NCBI GenBank assembly: GCA_963765745.1
Contig: CAVXXM010000003.1
Coordinates: 372,001-436,000, forward strand
Direction of reading: 5' to 3'
Length of the DNA: 64,000 bases
Source: JAHFPN01 sp963765745
GTDB taxonomy: Bacteria; Pseudomonadota; Alphaproteobacteria; Rhizobiales; Xanthobacteraceae
In this document: positions 1-7,521 of the stretch, in pieces
How positions within the stretch are numbered: position 1 is the first letter of the stretch
How the letters are laid out: each line of letters begins with the position of its first letter
Made by a program: the position numbers and the translations under genes
Notes under the pieces: model-generated
What the model was told of the DNA's origin: nothing
Database searches by the model: none
Seen by the model: the letters and a program-made list of their open reading frames with translations, nothing else

Positions 1-63
1 CTGAACGGAGAGCTTGGCGCCGGGCAGCGAAAGAAGAAATTTCTCGATGGTGGCCGGAGTCAT
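1..63 (-). CDS. N-terminus of a MmcQ/YjbR-like protein, cut by the window edge
   Basis: Only the first 21 codons are present. They start with ATG at 61-63 and read MTPATIEKFLLSLPGAKLSV. The pattern of a short acidic helix followed by an LPGA turn is typical of the MmcQ/YjbR (DUF419) family, small predicted DNA-binding proteins of unknown role that start with a similar helix and LPGA. The gene points leftward out of the window, so length and the rest of the fold cannot be checked. The call rests on a very short match and could be wrong. Confidence 0.4.
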   Translation of the reverse strand, partial: MTPATIEKFLLSLPGAKLSVQ

Positions 64-74
64 AGGGTTTTTCT

Positions 75-245
75 CGTCATTCCGGGACGCCGCACCGATC
101 TCGGGTTTACCCGAGATCGGCATGATTCAATACCCAAGTCGGCTACAGCCGACTTGGGTGCGGCGGGCCCGGAATCCATATCCGCCGTTCGTGGTTATGG
201 ATTCCGGGCTCCTCGCGAGTCACCGGGCTCGGCCCCGGAATGACC
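75..245. repeat. Intergenic palindromic repeat with a second palindromic element nested in it
   Basis: The ends are GTCATTCCGGG and CCCCGGAATGAC, the same ends seen at 25064-25163 and 27523-27626. An inner pair, CCCGGAATCCATA and TTATGGATTCCGGG, follows. Inside the left arm sits another element at 95-158, made of two hairpins: CCGATCTCGGG/CCCGAGATCGG at 95-120 and CCCAAGTCGGCT/AGCCGACTTGGG at 133-158. A related two-hairpin element sits inside a different repeat at 19402-19463. No gene is present in this stretch. Confidence 0.8.
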
Positions 246-248
246 AAG

Positions 249-677
249 TCAAGTGCTTGCGATCGCCGCCTTCAGTTTCTCGGCGTGCTCGGCCAACACT
301 TCGGGCGCGGCCTTCTCGCTCGCGGGCGGCTTCAGCGCGACGCCTTCCTTGCGCGGGATCACGTGGACGTGGAGGTGGAACACCACCTGGCCGCCGGCTT
401 TCTCGTTGAACTGCTGCACGGTGATGCCGTCGGCGCCGAACACCTGCATCGCGGCCTTGGCGACTTTCTGCGCGACTTCATGCACGTGGGCGAGATCGGC
501 GGGTGCCACGTCCATGAGATTGCGCGCGGCGCTCTTCGGCAGCACCAGCGTGTGGCCCGGCGCGCGCGGCATGATGTCGAGAAACGCCAGCGCCTTGTCG
601 TCCTCATAGACCTTGTAGGCGGGAAGGTCGCCGCGCAGGATTTTGGCGAATAAATTGTTGCTGTCGTACGCAGCCAT
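249..677 (-). CDS. HIT family protein (histidine triad nucleotide-binding hydrolase)
   Basis: The 142-residue protein carries the histidine triad H-L-H-V-H-V at residues 101-106, followed by IP, the signature of HIT hydrolases that cleave nucleoside phosphoramidates and similar phosphoesters. The N-terminal block with FAKILRGDLPAYKVYED and the middle APGHTLVLPKS motif are also typical of Hint/HitA-type proteins. Length fits the family plus a short alanine- and lysine-rich tail. It is cytoplasmic by appearance, with no signal peptide. It lies just downstream of the FemAB-like gene in the same direction, 12 bases away, so the two may be co-transcribed. The natural substrate is not inferable from sequence. 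Confidence 0.93.
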   Translation of the reverse strand: MAAYDSNNLFAKILRGDLPAYKVYEDDKALAFLDIMPRAPGHTLVLPKSAARNLMDVAPADLAHVHEVAQKVAKAAMQVFGADGITVQQFNEKAGGQVVFHLHVHVIPRKEGVALKPPASEKAAPEVLAEHAEKLKAAIAST

Positions 678-689
678 GGCCCCCTCCCG

Positions 690-1983
690 TCAGATGGCGG
701 CATCCTTGCGGAACGGGCCGAGCGCCGCAAGCTCCTCGCTCTCGGACGCTACATGGGCGCGTTCGCGCACGAGATAGTCGGCGACCGCGCGGCGCAGGCC
801 CGGATCGGCAATCCAGTGAGCGGAATAGGTGGTCACCGGCATATAGCCGCGGGCGAGCTTGTGCGGTCCCTGGGCGCCGGCCTCGACGCGGGCGAGCCTG
901 TGCTCGATCGCGTGTTCGATGGCCTGGTAGTAGCAAACCTCGAAATGCAGGAAGGGCCGGCTCTCGGTCGTGCCCCAATAGCGGCCATAGATGGTGTTCT
1001 CGCCCAGGAAATTCAGAGCGCCGGCGACGTAGCGGCCGTCGCGCTTGGCCAGCACGAGCACGATCTGGTCGGCCATCTTGTCGGAGACAATCGAAAAGAA
1101 GGCGCGGTTCAGATACGGGCTGCCCCCATTTGCGGGAGCCGGTGTCCATGTAGAAGGCGAAGAACGCGTCCCACGCGGACTCGGTCAGCTCCTTGCCGCT
1201 GAGGCGGACAATCTCGACGCCTTCGGCCGCCTCGCGGCGCTCGCGCTTGAGGATTTTTCGCTTCCGGGAGGAGAGGGCGGCGAGGAAATCCTCGAAGCTG
1301 GTGTAGCCGTCGTTGAACCAGTGGAATTGGCAATCGTTGCGGGCGAGCAGGCCGAGCTTGGTGAGATATTTCCAGTCCGATTCGGTGGCGAAGGTGATGT
1401 GCAGCGACGATGCCTCGCGGCGTTTGCACAACTGGAGCGCGCCGGCGACCAGCGCTTCGCGCGCAGATTCCATTTTCGGCCCCGGCCGGACCAGCAGGCG
1501 AGGTCCAGTGACCGGCGTGAAGGGAATCGAGACCTGAAGTTTCGGGTAGTAGCGGCCGCCGGCCTGCTCGAACGCCTCGGCCCAGCCGTGATCGAACACG
1601 TATTCGCCGCGCGAATGATTTTTCAGATAGCAGGGCATGGCGGCCAGCACCGCGCCGGTCTCGTTCTCGACCAGGAGATGCTGCGGCGCCCACCCGGAGC
1701 GGACGGAAACGCAGCCCGACTCTTCGAGCGAGGACAAAAACGCGTGCGAAACGAACGGATTGTGCCGATCCGGCACAGGTTCACTTAGCGCCGGTTCTTC
1801 AGATTTCGATTCAAGGACTTCAGATTCCGATTCCGGTTTGCCGCGATTCTTGCTTCCGCGGAGTCGCTTCGCGGAGTTTTCTGACCCGGCTTCGAGCGGC
1901 GCGCCGTAGGCGCACGCGTCCCAGGTCGCGGCCGGGATCGCCGCGATCGAAGACTCGACGCGCACGCTCAGTTTCTCGCTCAT
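690..1983 (-). CDS. FemAB/GNAT-type N-acyltransferase (COG3146 family), frameshifted in this sequence
   Basis: The N-terminal two thirds (MSEKLSVRVESSIAAIPAAT...) and the C-terminal third (from MADQIVLVLAKRDGRY) are in different frames but join into one protein of about 430 residues of the COG3146 predicted N-acyltransferase family, which has a FemAB-like double GNAT fold. The join is near 1126-1135: removing one G from the run of five restores KWGSPYLNRAFF, a conserved block, and then the second frame. After residue 30 there is an unusual lysine/glutamate/serine-rich insertion of about 40 residues, probably disordered. The ATG at 1981-1983 is the start. The substrate is unknown; the family is often annotated as peptidoglycan biosynthesis without direct proof. 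The break is probably a sequence error. Confidence 0.8.
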
Positions 1984-2017
1984 GGGGTCATTATGGCAGA
2001 GGCGGAGCCCGGCGAAA

Positions 2018-2758
2018 TCAGGGCCGGAAGCCCTCGAAAATCATCTGGTTCGCCCAGAAGCGGGCGCGTTTGCGCTCGGCCTCGGTGCGCACCGTCCAGG
2101 TCAGCAGCGGCATGCCGAGCGCGTGGCGCGCCAAGAGGGGCGCGATCGCGGGCAGGTCCTGCACGCGGTACGCCACGAAGTGCGGCCGCGTGGAAAGGAA
2201 ATGCAGAAGATTGCCGAGCGTGAATTTGCGCTGCCACGGCATCTTGTCCCAGTGCTCGGCGCGGTAATAGCGCTCGGCCACGATGCCGCGCGGCAGGCCT
2301 GGCGCGTGCTTGCGTAGTGCCTCGACCATGCGCGGATCGAACGACATGGCGGCGACCGGGCCGGCGTAGCTCAAGAGCTCCGTGGCAACGCGCGTGACAA
2401 GCTTCTCGTCGCCGTCCCAGGCGCTTTTCAGCTCGAGCACCAGGGGCGTGCGACCGGCAACGAGCGCGAGCAGCTCGCCCAGCGTGGGAATGCGCTCGCC
2501 GGAGTCCTTGAAAGTGATCTTTTTTAGCTCAGTCGAGGTCTTCGCGTTCATCGGCCCGCTGGCCGTCGTGAGCCGATCGAGCGTGTCGTCATGGAACACG
2601 ATCACTTCGCCGTCGGCGGAAAGCTGCAGGTCGGTCTCGATGCCGTAATTGGCGGCCACGGCGGCAGCGGCGGCACCGAGCGTGTTCTCGACCAGCGCGC
2701 CGCCGTGCAATGCACGGTGGGCGATGGGCCGCGCGGTCAGCCAATCGAGTCCGGCCAC
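2018..2758 (-). CDS. Glycerophosphodiester phosphodiesterase
   Basis: The 246-residue protein has the GDPD TIM-barrel signature: HR at residues 14-15, the ENTL turn at 24-27, ETD at 41-43 and FHDDTLDR from 55. These supply the catalytic histidines and the metal-binding acidic residues that hydrolyse glycerophosphodiesters to glycerol 3-phosphate and an alcohol. No signal peptide is visible, so it is likely cytoplasmic. The start is GTG at 2756-2758, immediately after the stop of the RidA gene (TGAGTG), which implies translational coupling in a two-gene operon. Length is normal for the short UgpQ-like class. The pairing with RidA recurs in related bacteria as I recall, but the link in function is unclear. 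Confidence 0.88.
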   Translation of the reverse strand: MAGLDWLTARPIAHRALHGGALVENTLGAAAAAVAANYGIETDLQLSADGEVIVFHDDTLDRLTTASGPMNAKTSTELKKITFKDSGERIPTLGELLALVAGRTPLVLELKSAWDGDEKLVTRVATELLSYAGPVAAMSFDPRMVEALRKHAPGLPRGIVAERYYRAEHWDKMPWQRKFTLGNLLHFLSTRPHFVAYRVQDLPAIAPLLARHALGMPLLTWTVRTEAERKRARFWANQMIFEGFRP

Positions 2759-3223
2759 TCAGGCGACCTCGAATATGGCTTCGACCTCGACCGCCGCATC
2801 GTTGGGCAGTTCGGCGACGCCGACGGCATAGCGGCTATGGCGGCCGGCATCGCCGAGCACGGCCACGATCAGGTCGGAGGCGCCGTTCACCACCTGCGGC
2901 AATTGCGCGAAGGTGGGCAGCGCATTGACGAAGCCGCCGAGGCGGACACAGCGCACGATCTTGTCGAGATCGCCGAGCGCGGCCTTGGCTTGGGCGAGCA
3001 GATTGATGGCGCAGAGGCGCGCGGCGGCCTGGCCTTTGGCAAGGTCCACCTCGGCGCCGAGCTTGCCCTTGATGGCCTCGCCGCCTGCCAAAGCGGAAAC
3101 CTGACCCGAAAGGAACAGAAGGTTGCCGGTGCGCACCGCCGGCACGTAGTTGGCGAGCGGCGCCGGCGGGGTCGGGAGCACAATTCCGAGCTCTTGAAGC
3201 TTTTTCTCGACCGATCCGGCCAT
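2759..3223 (-). CDS. RidA/YjgF family protein
   Basis: The 154-residue protein matches the longer RidA-like subfamily (YjgH/TdcF relatives): an N-terminal EKKLQELGIVLPTPP motif, the NLLFLSGQVS strand, and the C-terminal SRYAVGVAELPNDAAVEVEAIFEVA strands. RidA deaminates reactive enamine and imine intermediates from PLP enzymes, but this subfamily is not all proven to do so. The start is taken at ATG 3221-3223 because GGAGGG lies a few bases upstream; an upstream in-frame start would read through the ribosome-binding site. It is directly followed by the GDPD gene without a gap. Confidence 0.88.
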   Translation of the reverse strand: MAGSVEKKLQELGIVLPTPPAPLANYVPAVRTGNLLFLSGQVSALAGGEAIKGKLGAEVDLAKGQAAARLCAINLLAQAKAALGDLDKIVRCVRLGGFVNALPTFAQLPQVVNGASDLIVAVLGDAGRHSRYAVGVAELPNDAAVEVEAIFEVA

Positions 3224-3339
3224 CCATCCCTCCGGCTTCACGTTTACGCCCCACTCTTGGACGATCAAGCGAATCCGTGCAAGGCGCGGCGATTGTCGTG
3301 CCGATGCGGGCGACCTAGAGTGACGGCGGAGGAATCGCG

Positions 3340-4176
3340 ATGCGCATTTTCAGGGCGAAACTCTTAGTCGCGCTGCCGGCAATGGCGTTGCTCGTGCTCG
3401 GCGCCGCCGGTGCGTTCGCCCAATCGGTGCCGCTCGCGGCCCACCGCGCGTTCTACGAGCTGGTGCTCGATCCCAGCAAGTCGGGCATGAAGGTGGACGG
3501 CGCGCGCGGCCGCATCGTCTACGAGGTCACCGGCAGCGCCTGCACCGGCTGGGCGATCACGCTGCGGCAGGTCACCGAACTCAATAGCGGCGAGGGCAAG
3601 CGCACGGTCAGCGACTTGCGCAGCATCACCTGGGAGGACGGCGACGCGAAATCCTATCGCTTCAAGACGCAGAATTATCTCGATCAGGCGATTCGCGAGG
3701 AGGTCGACGGCACGCTCGACCGGGCGGGCAGGGACGGTCTCGCGGTGCGGCTCACCAAGCCCAAAAGCGAGCGGCTGACCTTGCAGGGCAGGATCCTCCT
3801 GCCCACCGAGCATATCCGCAAGCTCATTGCGGCGGCGGCGGCGGGCGAGCGGACGCTCGAGGCCAAGGTTTTCGACGGCTCGCCCGACGGCAAGCGCATC
3901 TATGACACGCTCAGCGTGCTCGGCGCGGTGGTGGTGGGCGACAAGGACCTCGAGGAGGCGTCGCGGCGGCCCGAACTCGGCTCGCTCAAGCGCTATCCGG
4001 TGACGATCAGCTATTTCGAGCCCGGCACCGGCGAACGCACGCCCACCTATGTGCTCGGCTTCGAGCTTTACGAGAATGGGGTCAGCCGCGCGCTGCGGCT
4101 CGACTACGGCACCTTCGCCATGCGCGGGGAGCTGAAAACCATCGAGTTCCTGAAGTCCACGCCCTGCAAGCGCTGA
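3340..4176 (+). CDS. eipB: EipB-type periplasmic envelope integrity protein (DUF1849)
   Basis: This 278-residue protein has a signal peptide (residues 1-28, ending AGAFA-QS) and then the DUF1849 pattern: AHRAFYELVLD, GRIVYEVTGSACTGW, and a beta-rich body ending in STPCKR. Two cysteines, at 68 and 276, match the spacing of the conserved disulfide of Brucella EipB, a spiral beta-barrel protein of the periplasm needed for envelope integrity. No other cysteine is visible in the mature part. The start ATG is preceded by a GGCGGAGG ribosome-binding site. It is transcribed alone, divergent from ridA and convergent with the DUF3572 gene. Confidence 0.85.
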   Translation: MRIFRAKLLVALPAMALLVLGAAGAFAQSVPLAAHRAFYELVLDPSKSGMKVDGARGRIVYEVTGSACTGWAITLRQVTELNSGEGKRTVSDLRSITWEDGDAKSYRFKTQNYLDQAIREEVDGTLDRAGRDGLAVRLTKPKSERLTLQGRILLPTEHIRKLIAAAAAGERTLEAKVFDGSPDGKRIYDTLSVLGAVVVGDKDLEEASRRPELGSLKRYPVTISYFEPGTGERTPTYVLGFELYENGVSRALRLDYGTFAMRGELKTIEFLKSTPCKR

Positions 4177-4181
4177 CAGCT

Positions 4182-4481
4182 TCAATCCCGCGGGTCGTCC
4201 GCGAACACGAGCCGCGCCTTGGCGAGTGTCTCGGGCTCGAGGCCGGATTGTGCCGCGAAAGCAACGGCGAGCGCCTCGTCGTTGAGGAGGAAGTCGAGCA
4301 CGGACGGAAGAAATCCGGGCTCGCGCGCGGCCTCGCGCAAGGTTTGCGGCGTGAGACCCGTAAGCGACAGAAAGCGGGCGATTCGTTCGGGCTCGGCGGC
4401 GAGAAAGCCCAATGCCTGAGCCGCGACAGCCTCCGCCATCTCGCGCGAAGGCGCATGTTTACTCGGTTTGTGCGGCGGCAT
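4182..4481 (-). CDS. DUF3572 family protein
   Basis: The 99-residue reading starts MPPHKPSKHAPSREMAEAVA and contains the helical block ALGFLAAEPERIARFLSLTGL and LPSVLDFLLNDEALAVAFA, which I recognise as the DUF3572 family, restricted mostly to alphaproteobacteria. It has no signal peptide, membrane segment or catalytic motif; it is predicted all-helical. It lies divergent to divK, the usual position in Bradyrhizobium-like genomes. The start is uncertain: the internal ATG in REMAEAV would give about 84 residues. Function is unknown. Confidence 0.72.
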   Translation of the reverse strand: MPPHKPSKHAPSREMAEAVAAQALGFLAAEPERIARFLSLTGLTPQTLREAAREPGFLPSVLDFLLNDEALAVAFAAQSGLEPETLAKARLVFADDPRD

Positions 4482-4593
4482 TTGCAATTCAGTAACGATT
4501 GCGACGTAGCGTTGGCAACAGCATGCCCGAACCCGACCGCGGCCGAAAGGCCACGGCACTTTCGCGCACGCCGCCGGGGACGGGGGTCGGCCA

Positions 4594-4965
4594 ATGCCCA
4601 AGACCGTGCTGATCGTGGAGGACAACGAGCTCAATATGAAGCTCTTCCGCGACCTGTTGGAAGCGCACGGCTACAACACGATCGAAACCCGCAACGGCAT
4701 CGAGGCGCTGGACCTGGCGCGCAAGCACAAGCCGGACCTGATTCTCATGGATATCCAGCTGCCGGAGGTTTCCGGCCTGGAAGTCACCAAGTGGCTGAAG
4801 GAGGACGACGAACTGAAGTCGATTCCCGTGGTCGCGGTCACCGCATTCGCCATGAAGGGCGACGAGGAGCGCATCCGCGCCGGCGGCTGCGAAGCCTATC
4901 TCTCGAAGCCCATTTCGGTCGCGAAATTCATCGAGACCATCCGTCATTTCACGAAAGACGATTGA
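4594..4965 (+). CDS. divK: Single-domain response regulator DivK
   Basis: The 123-residue protein is a lone receiver domain: acidic pocket E9-D10, phospho-acceptor D53 in LILMDIQLPEVSG, the T/A switch VVAVTAFAM and the lysine in YLSKPIS. In alphaproteobacteria DivK is phosphorylated by PleC/DivJ and feeds the CckA-CtrA cell-cycle pathway through DivL. The sequence MPKTVLIVEDNELNMKLFRDLLEAHGY is nearly the textbook DivK start. The gene is followed at once by pleD (TGA then ATG without a gap), the conserved divK-pleD pair, which secures the call. Confidence 0.94.
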   Translation: MPKTVLIVEDNELNMKLFRDLLEAHGYNTIETRNGIEALDLARKHKPDLILMDIQLPEVSGLEVTKWLKEDDELKSIPVVAVTAFAMKGDEERIRAGGCEAYLSKPISVAKFIETIRHFTKDD

Positions 4966-6336
4966 ATGAGCGCGCGCATTCTCGTGGTCGACGACGTTCC
5001 GGCCAACCTCAAGCTGCTGGAGGTGCGGCTCAACGCCGAATATTTCGAGGTGCTGACCGCCAATAACGGCCGCGATGCGCTCGAAATCTGCGAGCTCGGC
5101 CAGTGCGATATCGTTCTGCTCGACGTGATGATGCCGGGCATGGACGGCTTCGAGGTCGCCCGCCGGCTCAAGAAGAACCCCGCGACCCACCACATCCCGA
5201 TCGTCATGGTGACCGCGCTCGACCAGCCTTCCGACCGCGTGAAGGGGCTGGAAGCCGGCGCCGACGATTTTCTGACCAAGCCGGTGAACGATCTCGCGCT
5301 GATCACGCGCGTGCGCTCGCTGGTGCGCCTCAAGATGGTGATCGACGAGCTGCGGATGCGCGCGGCGACCTCGCGCGACATCGGAATCGCCGCGCTGGCG
5401 GACGCCGCGGCCGATGTCCGCATTTCGGGCAATGTGCTGGTGGTCGACGACCGCGCGTCGTCGCGCGAGCGCATCGCCACCGCGCTTGCCGCCGAGCACA
5501 AGGTCGAGGTCGAGACCGATCCGCAGCAGGCGCTGTTTCGGCTCGCGGAAGGAAATTTCGACCTCCTGATGGTGAGCCTGGAGCTCAAGGGCTATGACGC
5601 GCTGCGGCTGGTGGGCCAGGTGCGCACGGTCGAGCGCACGCGGCATTTGCCGATTCTGCTGATCACCGAGCCGGAGGAGGGGGCGCGCCTGCTGCGCGGC
5701 CTCGATCTCGGGGCCAACGACTATATCGTGCGCCCGATCGACCGGAACGAATTGCTGGCGCGCGTGCGCACTCAGGTGCGCCGCCGGCGCTACACCGAGC
5801 AGCTGCGCGACAACCTGCAGCAGTCGATGGAAATGGCGGTCACCGATCCGCTCACCGGCCTGTTCAACCGGCGCTACATGGAACGGCATCTCGGCACGCT
5901 GGTCGAAAAATCGGTCGGCCGCGGCAAATCGCTCTCGGTGCTGATCATCGACATCGACTATTTCAAGTCGGTCAACGACCGCTACGGCCACGAAGCCGGC
6001 GACGATGTGTTGCGCGAGTTCGCCGACCGCATGCGCACCTGCGTGCGCGGCATCGATCTGGCCTGCCGTTACGGCGGCGAGGAATTCGTCGTGGTCATGT
6101 CGGAGACGGATCTTTCGGTGGCGACCGCGGTGGCCGAGCGCATCCGCAGGAAGATCGCCGGCGATCCATTTCCAGTGCAGCGCGGGGAGCGCTCGATCGA
6201 GGTCACGATCTCGATCGGGATCGCGGCCTGCACCAGCCCGAACGAGGACGCGACCGCGATTCTCAAGCGCGCCGACGAGGCGCTGTACCGGGCCAAGCGC
6301 GACGGCCGTAACCGGGTAGTGGCCGACGCGGCCTGA
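4966..6336 (+). CDS. pleD: PleD diguanylate cyclase response regulator
   Basis: The 456-residue protein has the PleD order REC-REC-GGDEF. The first receiver (about 1-120) keeps the phospho-acceptor D53 in LLDVMMPGMDG. The second (about 155-270) lacks an aspartate at the matching site (MVSLELKG), as expected for the adaptor receiver. The cyclase domain (about 290-450) has the active-site GGEEF at 370-374 and the inhibitory RxxD site RGID at 361-364, five residues before it, so product inhibition by c-di-GMP is expected. It starts one base after the divK stop, so the two are co-translated. PleD makes c-di-GMP at the stalked or old pole in relatives. Confidence 0.94.
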   Translation: MSARILVVDDVPANLKLLEVRLNAEYFEVLTANNGRDALEICELGQCDIVLLDVMMPGMDGFEVARRLKKNPATHHIPIVMVTALDQPSDRVKGLEAGADDFLTKPVNDLALITRVRSLVRLKMVIDELRMRAATSRDIGIAALADAAADVRISGNVLVVDDRASSRERIATALAAEHKVEVETDPQQALFRLAEGNFDLLMVSLELKGYDALRLVGQVRTVERTRHLPILLITEPEEGARLLRGLDLGANDYIVRPIDRNELLARVRTQVRRRRYTEQLRDNLQQSMEMAVTDPLTGLFNRRYMERHLGTLVEKSVGRGKSLSVLIIDIDYFKSVNDRYGHEAGDDVLREFADRMRTCVRGIDLACRYGGEEFVVVMSETDLSVATAVAERIRRKIAGDPFPVQRGERSIEVTISIGIAACTSPNEDATAILKRADEALYRAKRDGRNRVVADAA

Positions 6337-6445
6337 AAACCCGCGCGTTCCAGCGCGGCGGTAAGGTTAAACTTTCACAGTACCGGGCAGGAAACAGGGT
6401 ACAGCGGGCCCCAGGTCATTTCTTTCCCTAATGCGTTCGGATAAT

Positions 6446-6655
6446 TTTTAGCCGCCGGGCTGAACGCGCGCGGCGCGCTTTCGGCTCTCCAAACTAACCC
6501 TGCGGAATGCTCAGGTCCGCCGCATCTCCTGGGTCCGTAGGGTCGGCCGGCGGTGGTGGCAAGGGTGGCCTCCCCGAACCGTTCACCGCCGGCCACCAAA
6601 TTTCTCCTGCGACCACGGAAACGAGAAAGGGCGCCTTCGCGGGCGCCCTTTTCGT
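6446..6655 (+). ncRNA. Candidate structured small RNA with repeated CU-rich loops
   Basis: No gene fits this stretch between pleD and rpmG. A GATAAT box at 6440-6445 could be a -10 element. Downstream are AGCCG/CGGCT (6450-6487), a nested hairpin ACCCTGCGG/CCGTAGGGT with inner CTCAGG/CCTGGG (about 6497-6544), a hairpin GGCCGGCGGTG/CACCGCCGGCC (about 6544-6593), and a strong terminator at 6626-6652. Four CU-rich patches resembling anti-Shine-Dalgarno loops lie at 6485-6490, 6525-6530, 6569-6575 and 6602-6608. I see no 6S, SRP, tmRNA or RNase P signature. The transcript start is a guess, and the RNA could instead belong to a long 3' region of pleD. Confidence 0.42.
6626..6652. terminator. Rho-independent terminator, bidirectional
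   Basis: AAAGGGCGCC and GGCGCCCTTT form a perfect 10-bp stem around a six-base TTCGCG loop. On the plus strand it is followed by TTTT, and on the minus strand the A-tract gives a U-tract, so it can end transcription coming from pleD or the candidate small RNA and from rpmG. Confidence 0.85.
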
Positions 6656-6764
6656 CACCGGTGACCGCTGGTTCGCTCCTCATCCGATGACGATTCGGTC
6701 CCGCGGCGCCGGAATGGCCGGCTGGAGCGCCGCGCCTGATCGAAGGAAAGCAATGCGCGCCGCG

Positions 6765-6932
6765 TTACTTGATCTTCTGTTCCTTGAAGACGACGTGCTT
6801 GCGCGCGATCGGGTCGTATTTATTCTTCGACATTTTCTCGGTCATCGTGCGCGAGTTCTTCTTGGTCACGTAATAGAAGCCGGTGCCGGCGCTCGACACC
6901 AGCTTGATTTTCAGTGTTACGGCCTTGGCCAT
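6765..6932 (-). CDS. rpmG: 50S ribosomal protein L33
   Basis: The 55-residue protein MAKAVTLKIKLVSSAGTGFYYVTKKN followed by NKYDPIARKHVVFKEQKIK is a standard alphaproteobacterial L33, a small basic protein of the large ribosomal subunit. It lacks the two CxxC zinc motifs, so it is the zinc-independent form. The ATG at 6930-6932 gives the family length; an upstream in-frame ATG would add an unconvincing 23 residues. Monocistronic, ending before the shared terminator at 6626-6652. Confidence 0.96.
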   Translation of the reverse strand: MAKAVTLKIKLVSSAGTGFYYVTKKNSRTMTEKMSKNKYDPIARKHVVFKEQKIK

Positions 6933-7513
6933 GTGCGGAATCCTCGGTTCGGCGGGAGGCAAGCGGATTGGGTGGGGAAAGTCAAGGAAGGTCGAGCGCA
7001 CTTGAGGCGCCTGATCTCACTTAAACATGGATGGCCCTATTGCTGCCTCATTCTAGGAATTTAATCCAGATATCCCCGCTCATCTGGGGCGTCTTCTAGG
7101 GACGTCTAGCTGGCGGAGCGGGGAGTGGTTCCCGCGGGCGTGCCTCGTAAGCACGCACTCGGGCGGCTCCGGGGCTCCGCCCGGGCGGCACTAGGACCGC
7201 CCTGCGAGGAGCTCGCTGGACTGGGACAGGGCCGCAAGGCCCGCGTCCCAGGAAGCGCGGCCCGGGGTTGAGCCAGGTCCTTCGGGAACTGGCGAGTGCC
7301 GCGGTGGAGCGCCGTAAGGCGAGTGCCCGGCGGATTCCGGGCACCGCGCGCCTCTCACAAGGCGCGCAAACAGATGCAGCGCCAAGCGGCGCTCCATCCC
7401 CCTTCTTGTGCAGGAGGGGAAGCGTATCCAAGCCTCGGAGCGGATTCCGCTCGCGAGAACGACTTTGTACGTGCGCAAGTCGGATATATCCGACTTGCGA
7501 GTGCCGTTTGAAA
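6933..7513. other. Intergenic stretch without a believable gene
   Basis: About 580 bases. The part 7015-7080 is less GC-rich and may hold the rpmG promoter, but I cannot name boxes. From 7100 to 7510 it is very GC-rich with many short inverted repeats, for example GCGTGC/GCACGC at 7138-7156 and a perfect palindrome at 7474-7499. Open frames here have arginine/proline-rich translations with no family resemblance and I do not call them. The stretch looks like accumulated intergenic repeat debris. Confidence 0.5.
7474..7499. repeat. Perfect 26-bp palindrome related to the nested repeat element
   Basis: CGCAAGTCGGATA is followed directly by its reverse complement TATCCGACTTGCG. The arm CAAGTCGG...CCGACTTG is the same as the second hairpin of the nested elements at 133-158 and 19440-19463, so this is a third, half copy. 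It lies about 22 bases downstream of the stop of the cyclopropane synthase gene (in its transcription sense) and could also act in termination or mRNA stability. Confidence 0.7.
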
Positions 7514-7521
7514 TCAGAATG

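Noticed and set aside
4489..5991. 500-codon open frame antisense to divK-pleD
   Set aside because: A shadow frame caused by high GC; the translation is histidine/arginine/alanine-rich with no domain, and the sense strand carries clear DivK and PleD.
6446..6655. 6S RNA, SRP RNA or RNase P RNA for the structured stretch
   Set aside because: The SRP GGAAGGAAGCA loop and the RNase P GAGGAAAGTCC motif are absent, and the ends do not pair to close a 6S-like long hairpin.
7138..7156. tRNA-like anticodon hairpin GCGTGC-CTCGTAA-GCACGC with a possible D-arm before it
   Set aside because: No T-arm TTCGA motif, and no acceptor stem can be formed around it; it is one of several GC-rich hairpins in repeat debris.
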